Shown here: piece after piece, positions 1-9,977 of the stretch
Position numbering within the stretch: the first letter of the stretch is position 1
How the letters are laid out: each line of letters begins with the position of its first letter
NCBI RefSeq assembly: GCF_001438655.1
Contig: NZ_JQBR01000009.1
Location: forward strand, 19,105-83,104
DNA length: 64,000 nucleotides
Reading direction: 5' to 3'
Origin: Pediococcus cellicola
Lineage (GTDB): Bacteria > Bacillota > Bacilli > Lactobacillales > Lactobacillaceae
Translations under genes and position numbers: made by a program
Notes under the pieces: generated by a model
What the model saw: the letters and a program-made list of their open reading frames with translations, nothing else
The model's database searches: none
Told to the model about the DNA's origin: nothing

Positions 1-776
1 GGAATAATGTTGTTAATCTGAATGCCTGTACCAACCGAAGCAGCCAGAGATAGATATGTCCCAGCTTCAATACGATCTGGAATAATCGTATGTGTGGCAT
101 CAGTGCCCAGACTGTCAACACCATCAATACGAATGACGTCCGTACCGGCTCCCCGAATCTTAGCGCCCATACTATTCAAGAAAGTCACTAAATCAATAAT
201 TTCAGGTTCACGAGCTGCATTTTCAATAGTAGTTTGTCCATGTGCTTTAACTGCAGCCAAAATCACATTAATTGTCGCACCTACTGAAACCACGTCTAAA
301 AAGATATGTGCCCCATGCAGTTCTCTGGAATCAGTTGTAATATAGACAGAATCATTTTTTTCGTTAACGGTCGCTCCTAGTGCTTTAAACCCCTTGATAT
401 GTTGATCAATGGGACGCGGGCCAATATTATCTCCACCCGGAAAACTTACTGTGGCACGTTTGAATCGACCTAGCAATGCCCCCATAAAATAGTAGGAAGC
501 ACGCAAACTTTTAATGGCCTTACTAGGCAAGGCACTTTCAATTATATGAGTTGGATCAATTTCCATGACACCATTTTCAAACGTTGAATGCACATTCATA
601 GATTCAAGAATAATCATTAAGTTATGAACATCCAAAATGTCAGGAACTGAGTCCAGGCGGACAGGGGTGTCAGCTAGTATTGCAGCTGGAATCAAAGCTA
701 CCGTGCTGTTTTTAGCACCGCCAATGGTTACTTCACCGGAAAGTTGTTGTCCGCCACGGATTACCATTTTCTTCAT
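1..776 (-). CDS. murA: UDP-N-acetylglucosamine 1-carboxyvinyltransferase (MurA/MurZ), 3' end outside window
   Basis: Transfers enolpyruvate from PEP to UDP-GlcNAc, the first committed cytoplasmic step of peptidoglycan synthesis. The first 258 residues are present; the rest lies beyond base 1. The N-terminus carries the catalytic Lys22-Asn23 in GGAKNST. The mobile active-site loop reads [13 protein letters not shown]: the position normally held by the fosfomycin-reactive Cys (Cys115 in E. coli) is Asp116 here. ATG at 776 follows a GAGGAAA ribosome site. Position next to pyrG and rpoE matches the murAB (murZ) locus of B. subtilis, so this is probably the second MurA of the organism. Family assignment is firm; the isoform name is inferred from synteny. 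Confidence 0.95.
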   Translation of the reverse strand, partial: MKKMVIRGGQQLSGEVTIGGAKNSTVALIPAAILADTPVRLDSVPDILDVHNLMIILESMNVHSTFENGVMEIDPTHIIESALPSKAIKSLRASYYFMGALLGRFKRATVSFPGGDNIGPRPIDQHIKGFKALGATVNEKNDSVYITTDSRELHGAHIFLDVVSVGATINVILAAVKAHGQTTIENAAREPEIIDLVTFLNSMGAKIRGAGTDVIRIDGVDSLGTDATHTIIPDRIEAGTYLSLAASVGTGIQINNII

Positions 777-826
777 GTGTACTTTCCTCACTTATCAACA
801 TGCTAATAATTGTACAGTCAATTCTA

Positions 827-855
827 ATCATAAATAACCTATATCAAAAAAACAA
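827..855 (-). promoter_or_regulatory. Probable promoter of murA
   Basis: TTGTTT (850-855) and TATGAT (827-832) are separated by 17 bp, upstream of the murA start. This fits a housekeeping sigma-A promoter and implies murA is transcribed separately from pyrG, which ends at its own terminator. Confidence 0.5.
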
Positions 856-947
856 CCATTAATTTAAAAAAAGTCAGTTATTAACCCGAAGCAGGGTTGT
901 CAAGCTAGCAGCCACTTCCCACAACCTTTACTTCTTAACTTTGTGTT

Positions 948-986
948 AAAAAAAGACCGAAGAAAAAGTAACGATTTTCTTCGGTC
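948..986 (-). terminator. Rho-independent terminator after pyrG
   Basis: A 12-bp perfect stem (955-966 with 975-986, loop of 8) is followed on the minus strand by a run of seven T residues. It lies about 50 bases after the pyrG stop. Confidence 0.85.
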
Positions 987-1036
987 TCCTACTAAAAGTT
1001 ACTGCTTTATAACCTAGTTACAAAGTTATTTTAGTT

Positions 1037-2754
<1,718 letters not shown>

Positions 2755-2761
2755 AATAAAG

Positions 2762-2790
2762 ATAATACAAGCTCACATCTTAATTGTCAA
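2762..2790 (-). promoter_or_regulatory. pyrG promoter
   Basis: A near-perfect sigma-A promoter: TTGACA (2785-2790), 17-bp spacer, TATTAT (2762-2767), then 7 bases to the GGGC start at 2754. It sits between rpoE and pyrG, so pyrG is a separate transcription unit. Confidence 0.9.
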
Positions 2791-2805
2791 GCTTAAGTCA
2801 GTGAA

Positions 2806-3381
2806 TTAATCATCGTCATCCGAATCGTCATCATCATCTAACTCTGATAGCTGGCCTTCAATGCCATCAGGTAAATCATCATCTGGCAAATCGTCACTAT
2901 CATCATCTTTGTTGGTATCAGTATAATCGTCATCATCATCAGAATCGAAGTCATCGTCATCATCGGCAACCACATCATCATCTTCTGGATCATCAGCATC
3001 GTAATCAATGACATCATCGTCATCAGCTGCATCAGCTAAGAAAGCATTGACCTTCTTACGCTTCTTACGCTTTGGACGATCATCATCTTCGTCTTCATCT
3101 GCATGAATAATAGCTTCGTCAATAGAGTCAAAAGGATACCACGTACGTAATCCCCAGCTATTGTCTCCTAAAGAAATGAAACTACCATCAGTGTTTAAAT
3201 CAGTATAAAATTGTGATAAGCGATCGCGGAATTCTTCATCGGTTTTGCCAAGATATTGTTGAACTTCATTAGCAAGATCCACAAATGCCATGGGATCTCC
3301 GTGTTGTGCAAGAATTGCATGCGCAACCTCAATTAAAGAAAGCTCTGTTTTATCCTGACCATCAAAAATTTTCAAATCCAA
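2806..3381 (-). CDS. rpoE: DNA-directed RNA polymerase delta subunit
   Basis: Small Firmicute-specific RNA polymerase subunit that speeds core recycling and reduces nonspecific binding. The 191-residue protein has the folded N-terminal winged-helix (HARE-HTH) domain over about residues 1-95 and a disordered C-terminal half made almost entirely of Asp, from about residue 100 to the end, with a short Lys/Arg-rich link (RPKRKKRKK) between them. The start codon is TTG at 3381, preceded by AAAGGA 11 bases upstream. It follows the DUF1934 gene by 45 bases and is probably cotranscribed with it. Confidence 0.96.
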   Translation of the reverse strand: MDLKIFDGQDKTELSLIEVAHAILAQHGDPMAFVDLANEVQQYLGKTDEEFRDRLSQFYTDLNTDGSFISLGDNSWGLRTWYPFDSIDEAIIHADEDEDDDRPKRKKRKKVNAFLADAADDDDVIDYDADDPEDDDVVADDDDDFDSDDDDDYTDTNKDDDSDDLPDDDLPDGIEGQLSELDDDDDSDDDD

Positions 3382-3426
3382 ACTGGTGCACGTCCTTTCA
3401 ACAGTCTACTCCCTATAATACATTAC

Positions 3427-3867
3427 CTAAGCTGTAAATTGCAATCTAATTCTGTAGTCTCCTAATAAACTTTCCCCTGCAAACAACTGATAGTCCACTT
3501 TGACCGTCCCCGAAAAAGGACGATCACGCAATCGGACTTCCAAAAACGGTGTCACAGTATCAACTGGCAAAATGCCATATGGTGTACGATAGCGCGCTTG
3601 AATTCGTTTGCCATTGCTGAATCGTAACCGTAATTTATTTTCTCCAGACCGTGTTAACAAAACGTCGCCGTCATCATCAATCTTCATTGTAACTGGAACT
3701 TGTTTATTGGTTTGCTCTTCAGTTTCTTGATACCGGATATAAATTGAATCGCCCATTTGAAAAAGCTGACCCTTCTCATCAAACGTAAAATGAGATTGTT
3801 CTCCTTCTTGCGTAATATAGGTATCCAAATGAATGGCCACAGGTACGCCAGTATTAAGTTCATCCAT
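3427..3867 (-). CDS. DUF1934 family protein (calycin-like beta-barrel)
   Basis: A 146-residue cytoplasmic protein rich in beta-strand-like segments, matching the DUF1934 family commonly found next to rpoE and pyrG in lactic acid bacteria. ATG at 3867 (MDELNTG) is preferred over an in-frame GTG at 3879, because the GAGGG ribosome site overlaps that GTG but lies 11 bases before the ATG. No function is known for the family. It is the first gene of the unit DUF1934-rpoE and is divergent from the HD-domain gene at 4014. Confidence 0.8.
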   Translation of the reverse strand: MDELNTGVPVAIHLDTYITQEGEQSHFTFDEKGQLFQMGDSIYIRYQETEEQTNKQVPVTMKIDDDGDVLLTRSGENKLRLRFSNGKRIQARYRTPYGILPVDTVTPFLEVRLRDRPFSGTVKVDYQLFAGESLLGDYRIRLQFTA

Positions 3868-3942
3868 CGAAACAAACACCCTCTTTTCCCAAAAATAGCT
3901 TCTCTATTAGTATAAACCCAAAGTATCATTCATCATAGCGTT

Positions 3943-3972
3943 TTGGCTTTATCGGGACTGAATTGTTATACT
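3943..3972 (+). promoter_or_regulatory. Probable promoter of the HD-domain/HAD operon
   Basis: TTGGCT (3943-3948), 18-bp spacer, TATACT (3967-3972), about 42 bases before the ATG at 4014. A TATACT on the opposite strand (3909-3914) could serve the divergent DUF1934-rpoE unit, but its -35 is poor. Confidence 0.5.
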
Positions 3973-4013
3973 TAGTTTAATCAATAAATTTAGATGGAAG
4001 GAAGCCTATTTTC

Positions 4014-5381
4014 ATGGATTATCGGAATCAACTTTTACCAATGGAAAAGGTGTTTCGCGACCCCGTTCACGATTACGTTTATGTTCAAAACCAAGTTATT
4101 TTAGATTTAATTAACACCAAAGAATTCCAACGCTTAAGACGTATTCATCAACTAGGCACCACATCGCTAGTTTTTCACGGTGCCGAACACACCCGCTTCT
4201 CTCATTCCTTAGGCTGTTATGAAGTGGCTCGCCGTATTTGTGACAGTTTCGAACGTAATTACCCTTCCAAAAAGCCCGGTGATGGCCTTTGGGATAATTC
4301 AGAACGTCTCGTCACACTGTGTGCGGCTTTACTTCATGATATTGGTCATGGTGCGTACTCACATACTTTTGAGCATATCTTCCATACTGATCATGAAAGT
4401 TATACCGAGCACATCATCACAGATCCTGAAACACAGGTTAATCAAGTCTTGCGACGCGTGTCACCCAAATTTCCTGCTGAGGTTGCCAGTGTCATTGCCC
4501 ACAAATATCCGAATCCTCAAGTGGTTCAAATGATTTCTAGTCAAATTGATGCCGACCGGATGGATTATCTTTTGCGAGATTCTTATTACACTGGCACTAA
4601 CTATGGTACTTTTGATTTGACCCGTATTTTACGCGTTATGCGCCCTTATAAAGACGGTATTGCCTTTTCAATCAGTGGCATTCATGCAGTTGAAGATTTC
4701 ATTGTGAGCCGTTTTCAAATGTATCTGCAGGTTTACTTCCATCCGGTTTCACGTTCTATGGAAATGATTTTAAGTCATCTTCTCCAACGTGCAAACGAAG
4801 TTTATGGCCAAAATCAGAATACTTTAGAACAGCAACGAGACTTTATTCCCTATTTTTTAATGCCATTTTTTAAGCATACCGCAACGGTAGCCGATTATTT
4901 GCGACTGGATGATGGAGTATTAAACACCTATTTTCAACAGTGGGAGGACGATAAAGATCCAGTTTTAAGAGATTTATCGAATCGCTTCTTGAATAGAATC
5001 CCTCTGAAATCTGTTCGCTTTACGCAAAATTCCGAATACTTGCTTCCTAGATTACGACAGCTCATCGAAAAGGCTGGTTTTAACAGTACTTATTACACCG
5101 CCATCAATGACAGCTATGATTTGCCTTATGATGCCTATGATCCTAGCACCCAAAAGCCACGTACCCAAATCGAACTGATGCAGCATGATGGTAGTTTAGT
5201 GGAATTGTCGACGGCCAGCGCCCTGGTTGCGGCAATTACTGGTCGTGTTTCAGGCGATCAACGTTTCTTTTTCCCAAAGAAAATGCTTGCTTCTGATACC
5301 AGTGAACTTTTTTATCCAATTTATCAAGAATTTCAGTCCTATATTAATAATGGAAATCTTATTCGTCCAAAGGAGGTATAG
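4014..5381 (+). CDS. HD-domain phosphohydrolase (SAMHD1/dGTPase-like, YwfO type)
   Basis: A 455-residue cytoplasmic metal-dependent phosphohydrolase of the HD superfamily, resembling deoxynucleotide triphosphatases. Metal ligands are visible as HTRFSHSLG (His59, His64), LLHDIGHG (His108-Asp109, His112) and IDADRMDYLLRD (Asp179-Asp181). The length and motif order fit the B. subtilis YwfO-like group. ATG at 4014 follows GGAAGGAAG. The HAD gene at 5387 starts only 5 bases after its stop, with that gene's ribosome site inside its 3' end, so the two are translationally linked. The substrate is inferred, not shown. Confidence 0.88.
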   Translation: MDYRNQLLPMEKVFRDPVHDYVYVQNQVILDLINTKEFQRLRRIHQLGTTSLVFHGAEHTRFSHSLGCYEVARRICDSFERNYPSKKPGDGLWDNSERLVTLCAALLHDIGHGAYSHTFEHIFHTDHESYTEHIITDPETQVNQVLRRVSPKFPAEVASVIAHKYPNPQVVQMISSQIDADRMDYLLRDSYYTGTNYGTFDLTRILRVMRPYKDGIAFSISGIHAVEDFIVSRFQMYLQVYFHPVSRSMEMILSHLLQRANEVYGQNQNTLEQQRDFIPYFLMPFFKHTATVADYLRLDDGVLNTYFQQWEDDKDPVLRDLSNRFLNRIPLKSVRFTQNSEYLLPRLRQLIEKAGFNSTYYTAINDSYDLPYDAYDPSTQKPRTQIELMQHDGSLVELSTASALVAAITGRVSGDQRFFFPKKMLASDTSELFYPIYQEFQSYINNGNLIRPKEV

Positions 5382-5386
5382 CTGTA

Positions 5387-6199
5387 ATGAAAATCAAACT
5401 TGTCGCCATTGACTTGGATGGCACCCTTTTAACTGATGATAAAAAAATAAGTGACGCAACCGTCAAGGTCATCAATCAGGCCAGTCAAGCTGGTGTCAAA
5501 ATTGTGCTTTGCACTGGCCGACCTTTAACAGGCGTTGCAGAACATTTAAAGACCCTGGGCCTAGCTGGTGATGATCAATATGTGATCACTTACAACGGTG
5601 CGCTAGTTCAGACAATTGAAGGACGCGTTATTATCCGTCATACGCTAAATTACGATGATTACACGGATCTTGAAGCTTTAAGCCGTAAATTACGCAGCCA
5701 TTTTCACGTAGAAACTGAAAATCACATTTATACGGCCAATAAAAATTTAAGCCCATACACGATTGGCGAAAGTTTTTATGTTCGGATGGGTATTCGTTAT
5801 CGTGAGGTCAGTGAAATGCCCCATAGTTTAAAAATTCCCAAGGGCATGTTCATTGATCCCCCGGAAAAAATTACGGCTTTGCGGCACAAAATTTCTCAAA
5901 AATTTTTAGATAAGTATTATTTTGTTCAAAGCGAACCCTATTTCCTAGAAGTTCTTAATAAGTCTGCCAGCAAGGGAAATGCACTCCTTGACTTGACTAA
6001 GCGACTCACCTTCAAGCCTGAAAACGTGATGGCCATTGGAGATCAAGGAAACGATTTATCCATGTTACAATTTGCTGGAACTGCCATTGCAATGGGTAAT
6101 GCTATCCCCGAGGCAAAACAATTAGCTACTTTTGTGACAGATACCAACGAAAACGATGGGGTGGCGCATGCCATTCAAAAATTTGTTTTAGATGCGTAG
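5387..6199 (+). CDS. Cof-type HAD-IIB sugar-phosphatase-like hydrolase
   Basis: A 270-residue HAD phosphatase of the Cof/YidA subfamily, which dephosphorylates sugar phosphates and other small metabolites. Motif I is AIDLDGTLL (nucleophile Asp9, acid Asp11), motif III Lys lies in the SASKGNALL segment, and motif IV is GDQGNDLSML near residue 220; the C2B cap lies between. ATG at 5387 follows an AAAGGAGG located in the end of the HD-domain gene. A terminator follows at once, so this closes the two-gene operon. The substrate cannot be read from sequence. Confidence 0.92.
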   Translation: MKIKLVAIDLDGTLLTDDKKISDATVKVINQASQAGVKIVLCTGRPLTGVAEHLKTLGLAGDDQYVITYNGALVQTIEGRVIIRHTLNYDDYTDLEALSRKLRSHFHVETENHIYTANKNLSPYTIGESFYVRMGIRYREVSEMPHSLKIPKGMFIDPPEKITALRHKISQKFLDKYYFVQSEPYFLEVLNKSASKGNALLDLTKRLTFKPENVMAIGDQGNDLSMLQFAGTAIAMGNAIPEAKQLATFVTDTNENDGVAHAIQKFVLDA

Positions 6200-6226
6200 C
6201 CCTCACTTATGCACTAAAATAAAGAA

Positions 6227-6266
6227 TCGAGAACTTTCCTCTATTTGAGAAAGTTCTCGATTTTTT
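6227..6266 (+). terminator. Terminator after the HD/HAD operon
   Basis: A 12-bp stem TCGAGAACTTTC / GAAAGTTCTCGA (6227-6238 and 6249-6260) followed by TTTTTT. The T-run touches the stop of the convergent membrane protein gene. Confidence 0.9.
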
Positions 6267-6645
6267 ATATAAATGAAATTAAAATACTCATCACAATTGT
6301 AAAAATACCGACATGTAAAAAATATTTTGCCGGTCTCGTAATCACAATTGGGCTGTTTTTAAGACGTCCAACTTTGTGAACATCAATCTTTTTTTGCGGT
6401 AACTTTTCTTCACCTTTTGCAGGTCTTTTGAACCACCCGGTGAGTAAATGCCCACGTTCCAAAACAAAAATTACCCCAATCAGCAATAATGCCAAGCCTA
6501 ACATAAAGAAGTGGTTACTAGTCGCAATCGTATTTCGAGTAACTATCCAGTCAATAAGACCGATCAAAACTAGAACAATATCGGTTGTTAATGCTTTATG
6601 TGTTTTAATAAAATTCGTAATTTTCACACCTTTATTTGCAGTCAA
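6265..6645 (-). CDS. Small membrane protein, DUF3899-like
   Basis: A 126-residue protein with three hydrophobic segments: about residues 18-36, 45-65 (FFMLGLALLLIGVIFVL) and 108-126 at the extreme C-terminus. A basic, polar segment (GWFKRPAKGEEKLPQKK) separates the second and third. The topology and the FFMLGLALLLIG signature resemble the DUF3899 family; this is a judgement by eye. The start is TTG at 6645 with AAGGTC 7 bases upstream. It lies downstream of the YihY-type gene, with a promoter of its own in the gap. Confidence 0.6.
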   Translation of the reverse strand: MTANKGVKITNFIKTHKALTTDIVLVLIGLIDWIVTRNTIATSNHFFMLGLALLLIGVIFVLERGHLLTGWFKRPAKGEEKLPQKKIDVHKVGRLKNSPIVITRPAKYFLHVGIFTIVMSILISFI

Positions 6646-6671
6646 AAAATATGACCTTATTATATGTTTGT

Positions 6672-6680
6672 ATTATACCA
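6672..6680 (-). promoter_or_regulatory. Extended -10 promoter element for the DUF3899-like gene
   Basis: On the minus strand the sequence reads TGGTATAAT, an extended -10 (TGnTATAAT), about 25 bases before the TTG start. No good -35 is seen, as is allowed for extended -10 promoters. Confidence 0.45.
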
Positions 6681-6692
6681 GTTAATTTTCCT

Positions 6693-7571
6693 TCAAGTCT
6701 GTTTTCTTAATTGACTAATTTTGGGTTCAAATGGTTGATGACTATATTTTTCCTGTACGGTAGCATTGATCACGCCACCAATAAGCAGAATTTCGGCCAA
6801 GAAATCTAACCAAAGCATGATGACAATAAACGTCCCAATTGTTTTGTAAGTGGTGACTGCCCCACCAAAATAATGTAAATACAGTGTGAAAAATTGCGTT
6901 AAAATGACTAAAGCAATCATCGAAAAGAGTGCGCCAACCCAGACATATCGCCAACGCACTTTGGCTATCGGAATAATCATGTACAAAATTGTCAAAATCA
7001 GCCACACCCCAAGCACCATAATTGGCCACTTAATAAATTCCAGCAAACCCACCAACTCCTGGGACAAATTCAGTACTGGGGCAAGATAAGATAGTAAAAG
7101 CTGACCAAATGAAAAAAACAACACGATGATAACTAGTGCTCCCATAAATAATAAAACGATCAAAAACGATAAAATTCTCATTAAGATAGCATTTGTGGTC
7201 CCTTCCATATCATAAGTGGCATTCAAAGCCTGTTGAAAAGCACTAATTCCTTTGCTAGCAGACCACAATGCCACTACCACCCCAATTGAAAGAACACCAC
7301 CACTATTTGTCGTTAATAGCTGTTTTATTAACGGACGCAAAATTGTATAAATATTTTCTGGCATAATTTGATGCACATATTTTAAAACAGTTTGGACCGG
7401 CAAATTCAATAATGGAATTAAATTTCCGATTAACAGGAGCAATGGAAAAAAGGAGAGTAAAGTGTAATAAGCTAACACAATACTATTATTTGAAATGTTT
7501 CCTTTTTTATAGCGACGCCAAAAAATCGCGACGAACCCGAAAAATGTCGTTTTTCGAAATCTGTTTAACAT
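6693..7571 (-). CDS. YihY/BrkB family inner-membrane protein (UPF0761)
   Basis: A 292-residue polytopic membrane protein with about six hydrophobic helices. The N-terminal segment SIVLAYYTLLSFFPLLLLIG is typical of the YihY (formerly ribonuclease BN-like) family, whose function is unknown despite old names such as 'virulence factor BrkB'. Two adjacent ATG codons are possible; the second, at 7571, has the better spacing (6 bases) from GGGAGG. Short and basic after the last helix. No partner genes suggest a role. Confidence 0.88.
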   Translation of the reverse strand: MLNRFRKTTFFGFVAIFWRRYKKGNISNNSIVLAYYTLLSFFPLLLLIGNLIPLLNLPVQTVLKYVHQIMPENIYTILRPLIKQLLTTNSGGVLSIGVVVALWSASKGISAFQQALNATYDMEGTTNAILMRILSFLIVLLFMGALVIIVLFFSFGQLLLSYLAPVLNLSQELVGLLEFIKWPIMVLGVWLILTILYMIIPIAKVRWRYVWVGALFSMIALVILTQFFTLYLHYFGGAVTTYKTIGTFIVIMLWLDFLAEILLIGGVINATVQEKYSHQPFEPKISQLRKQT

Positions 7572-7734
7572 CATCGTCCTCCCGCTTCTTTTTTCTTAAT
7601 TTTACCACGTGACCAATGCTTATTAAAATGATAAGACAAAAATAAGTAATCCAATCAAAAGCACTTAAAAATAGTAATCTTTCTAATGGTTTAATGTTAA
7701 AATTAGCTTAGAATATATCAGTTGAGGTGAGCTT

Positions 7735-8185
7735 ATGTCAGATAGTAACTATGATGTATACGTAATTAAAATGCTAGAAGTGGCTTATGATGCAACCATT
7801 GATCAGACCGCGCGCTTTGACGGCCTTTACAAAGGGATGATCTGGCCATACAACCACGGTGATGTGCCATGCAAGGCCCTTGCATGGCGCATCCATTCAT
7901 GTCACACGGGAAGCCAGTCTAAATACCGGCATGACTTTTGTTGAATTTTCCTGGAAAAACAACACAGTTTGGATTTCAAAAGAAGGTATTATACCACCCA
8001 AATTAGCAGTAAAAACCCTATTAACTAATCAGTTGGCCACGCTAGTTGACGGCCGCGTGAACTACCCCTATTTTAAAGCAATACCGCAAACTCAAAGCCA
8101 CAGCCATATTCCAGTTGGGTATCTTAGTCAGAGCTCAATAACTGCAATGCTGCGTTTTCATTTTCTGCTTCAGCAACAATTGTAA
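7735..8185 (+). pseudogene. Broken GW-domain (SH3-like) protein gene
   Basis: Two overlapping reading frames make one protein if 22 bases (7864-7885) are removed: the frame opening at ATG 7735 (GAGGTGA ribosome site) then continues to 8185, giving 142 residues. The rejoined part resembles a GW repeat: DATIDQTARFDGLYKG, then FVEFSWKNNTVWISKEGI, as in cell-wall-binding GW modules. The extra 22 bases create a 33-bp palindrome (see 7861-7893) and shift the frame by one. The last 20 or so codons run antisense to a response-regulator fragment, so the true C-terminus is also lost. No signal peptide is seen. It is very probably non-functional. Confidence 0.7.
7861..7893. repeat. 33-bp near-perfect palindrome interrupting the GW-domain gene
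   Basis: Sixteen paired positions flank a single central base; only one pair (T/G) is not Watson-Crick. Arms read GATGTGCCATGCAAGG on the left and CCTTGCATGGCGCATC on the right. It sits exactly at the frameshift point of the broken gene. Confidence 0.9.
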
Positions 8186-8264
8186 AATCTTTTTTGTCTG
8201 CAAAAACTGTTTTTAAACAGTCCCTATAAATTGGATGATCGTCAACGATCATTACTCTTACCAT
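8124..8264 (-). pseudogene. Truncated NarL/DegU-type response regulator (N-terminal fragment)
   Basis: A 46-codon frame with ATG at 8264 and GGAGG six bases upstream. It begins MVRVMIVDDHPIYRDCL, the canonical start of a NarL-family receiver domain with the acidic pair Asp8-Asp9, and continues to LLSSD before a TAA at 8124-8126. The phosphoacceptor Asp, the rest of the receiver and the LuxR-type HTH domain are missing. No histidine kinase is nearby. The fragment converges tail-to-tail on the broken GW gene, as if a deletion had joined the two. Confidence 0.75.
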
Positions 8265-8504
8265 GTTGCGCCTCCAAACAGAATATCAGCCTACCATTTA
8301 GAATGTTATTCAATCAAATTTATGTATGCTTTCCTTTTTCCCCATTACGAATCATTGTTTTAGCTCACTCTAAAATCAAAACTTGTTTTCATCATATAGT
8401 CTTTTTGCTTTTTATTGTAACAAAGCCTACCGTCATTATAAAACAACCCGAATTATACTTTGGTATGCTGCTTCTCTTAAACTAAATTTTAAAGATAAAT
8501 AACC
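8265..8504. other. Non-coding AT-rich stretch
   Basis: Apart from the ribosome site of the response-regulator fragment at its left edge, I see no gene, strong hairpin or promoter here. Confidence 0.5.
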
Positions 8505-8529
8505 AAAAAGGAGTAGATTTCTCTACTCC
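8505..8529 (-). terminator. Terminator of the Asp23 operon
   Basis: An 8-bp stem GGAGTAGA / TCTACTCC (8510-8517 and 8522-8529) followed by TTTTT on the minus strand, 26 bases beyond the Asp23 stop. Confidence 0.85.
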
Positions 8530-8555
8530 TGCCTCACCTATCAATTATTTTTTCA

Positions 8556-9176
8556 TTATTCTACGCGTGGTTCACTTGCTTCTTCTACTTTATGACGCCC
8601 TTTATCCATTGCTCGTTTGGCTTGATCAGCTTTTTTCGAAGTGAAATCACCCGTTTTTTTAGCTGTATTTGTGACTTTGTCTTGTACAGTTTCACTATCT
8701 GCTTCATATTCATCACGTGTTTTGACATCAACCACATTCACGTTTAGTTCAATCACATCCAAGTGTGTCATTTCCTTCACTTCACGTGTGATGACTTCCT
8801 TCATTTGATCATAAATATGTTCAATATCTTTCCCATATTCCGCCACAATATCCATATCAAGCGCCACTTGTTTCTTGCCGACTTCTGCATTAATACCAGA
8901 ATGAACGTCGTCTGTATTCACTAATTTGTCCTTGATATTGGAAAAGAAGCCACCATCCACCGTTAGCAAACCATCAATTTCTTCTAGTGCAATGCCTACA
9001 ATTTTTTGCACAACCTTGTCATCGTATGTCAATTCGCCTCTGATATCAGTATTTGCTTGCATCTTATCTTGTGTTTGTGAGCCTGTTCGTGTATTCATTT
9101 GATCCCTCTTATTCATTTGATTTTTTTGTCCTGCCTGATTTGATGCGTTAGGTTGAATAAGTTCTTTTTCTTTCAT
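8556..9176 (-). CDS. Asp23/Gls24 family envelope stress protein
   Basis: A 206-residue cytoplasmic protein of the Asp23/Gls24 family, abundant under envelope and alkaline stress and tethered to the membrane through AmaP. The N-terminal 45 residues are polar and low-complexity (Gln/Asn/Lys). The Asp23 core runs from about LTYDDKVVQKIVGIALEEI to VIELNVNVVDVKTRDEY. A charged helical tail rich in Lys and Glu follows. ATG at 9176 has an AGGGAGGC ribosome site. It is the last gene of the SDR-AmaP-DUF2273-Asp23 cluster, 15 bases after the DUF2273 gene, followed by a terminator. Confidence 0.95.
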   Translation of the reverse strand: MKEKELIQPNASNQAGQKNQMNKRDQMNTRTGSQTQDKMQANTDIRGELTYDDKVVQKIVGIALEEIDGLLTVDGGFFSNIKDKLVNTDDVHSGINAEVGKKQVALDMDIVAEYGKDIEHIYDQMKEVITREVKEMTHLDVIELNVNVVDVKTRDEYEADSETVQDKVTNTAKKTGDFTSKKADQAKRAMDKGRHKVEEASEPRVE

Positions 9177-9191
9177 TTGAATAGCCTCCCT

Positions 9192-9386
9192 TTATTGTTT
9201 ATCGTTCAAATAGTCATCCAGTAAATGACTTTTGTCTAGATACAGCCCGATAGCGATTCCTACCCCCATTAAAATAATGATGAGTAAGGTCTGAAAAAAG
9301 CCGATTGTCACAAACAAAAGTGCCACAATTAATCCGATTACGCCACCAATGATGGGAAGTTTATAAGTTTCAAACATTTTTTCCAT
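9192..9386 (-). CDS. DUF2273 small membrane protein
   Basis: A 64-residue protein with one long hydrophobic region, probably two short helices split near GFFQ (residues about 9-47), and a polar tail (DKSHLLDDYLNDKQ). DUF2273 proteins are the usual companions of AmaP and Asp23 in Gram-positive stress operons and are thought to help anchor Asp23. ATG at 9386 is 6 bases after AGGAGG; an in-frame TTG at 9392 is too close to that site. Confidence 0.9.
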   Translation of the reverse strand: MEKMFETYKLPIIGGVIGLIVALLFVTIGFFQTLLIIILMGVGIAIGLYLDKSHLLDDYLNDKQ

Positions 9387-9398
9387 TTGCAACCTCCT

Positions 9399-9965
9399 CT
9401 ACTCAACGCGAACTTTATTAGAAGTTGGCGTATCACGTGGTTGGTACCGTTCTAGTCTTACATACACCTTTACGGAATGATGCGGTCCCACAAGGTTTTT
9501 AATGCGATCTTCCACGCTTGCCGACCACTCATCTGCATGGTCAACCAAAGCAGAAGTTCGTTTGATGCTGCCCTTCACATTAACTTTAATTCGATGATTC
9601 AATGTCTGAACTTTAATCCTCGGTGCTCTTATGAAATCATCCTCATTTAACATCGAACGCACAATACCCTCAATGGCACGGCTATGCACGCTTAACTTGC
9701 CACGATCATCCTTCAACGTAAAGGTCGTGGTGGCTTTGGGGTAAAAAAGAATGACTAAGATACCCACAATAAACGCCACTAAACACGCTATCGCAATCCA
9801 AAAAATGGCACTATACGCATAGTAGTTGGTTGTGAAAAAGTATCTAATGCTTCCCCATATTTCCGAATTTTGCGCCCATGGCCAAGTCACAGAAACAGCG
9901 AACACGCAAACGGTCATGAAAAGCAACGAAAAAATAATGAGGAGCGTTTTTGAAAATTTATTCAT
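9399..9965 (-). CDS. amaP: Alkaline shock response membrane anchor protein AmaP
   Basis: A 188-residue protein with two N-terminal membrane helices (about residues 8-27 and 53-76) and a cytoplasmic domain that resembles Asp23 itself (KLSVHSRAIEGIVRSML onward). In staphylococci AmaP binds Asp23 and holds it at the membrane. ATG at 9965 follows GGAGGACGAG. It lies 12 bases after the SDR gene and 12 bases before the DUF2273 gene, consistent with one transcript. Confidence 0.92.
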   Translation of the reverse strand: MNKFSKTLLIIFSLLFMTVCVFAVSVTWPWAQNSEIWGSIRYFFTTNYYAYSAIFWIAIACLVAFIVGILVILFYPKATTTFTLKDDRGKLSVHSRAIEGIVRSMLNEDDFIRAPRIKVQTLNHRIKVNVKGSIKRTSALVDHADEWSASVEDRIKNLVGPHHSVKVYVRLERYQPRDTPTSNKVRVE

Positions 9966-9977
9966 CTACTCGTCCTC

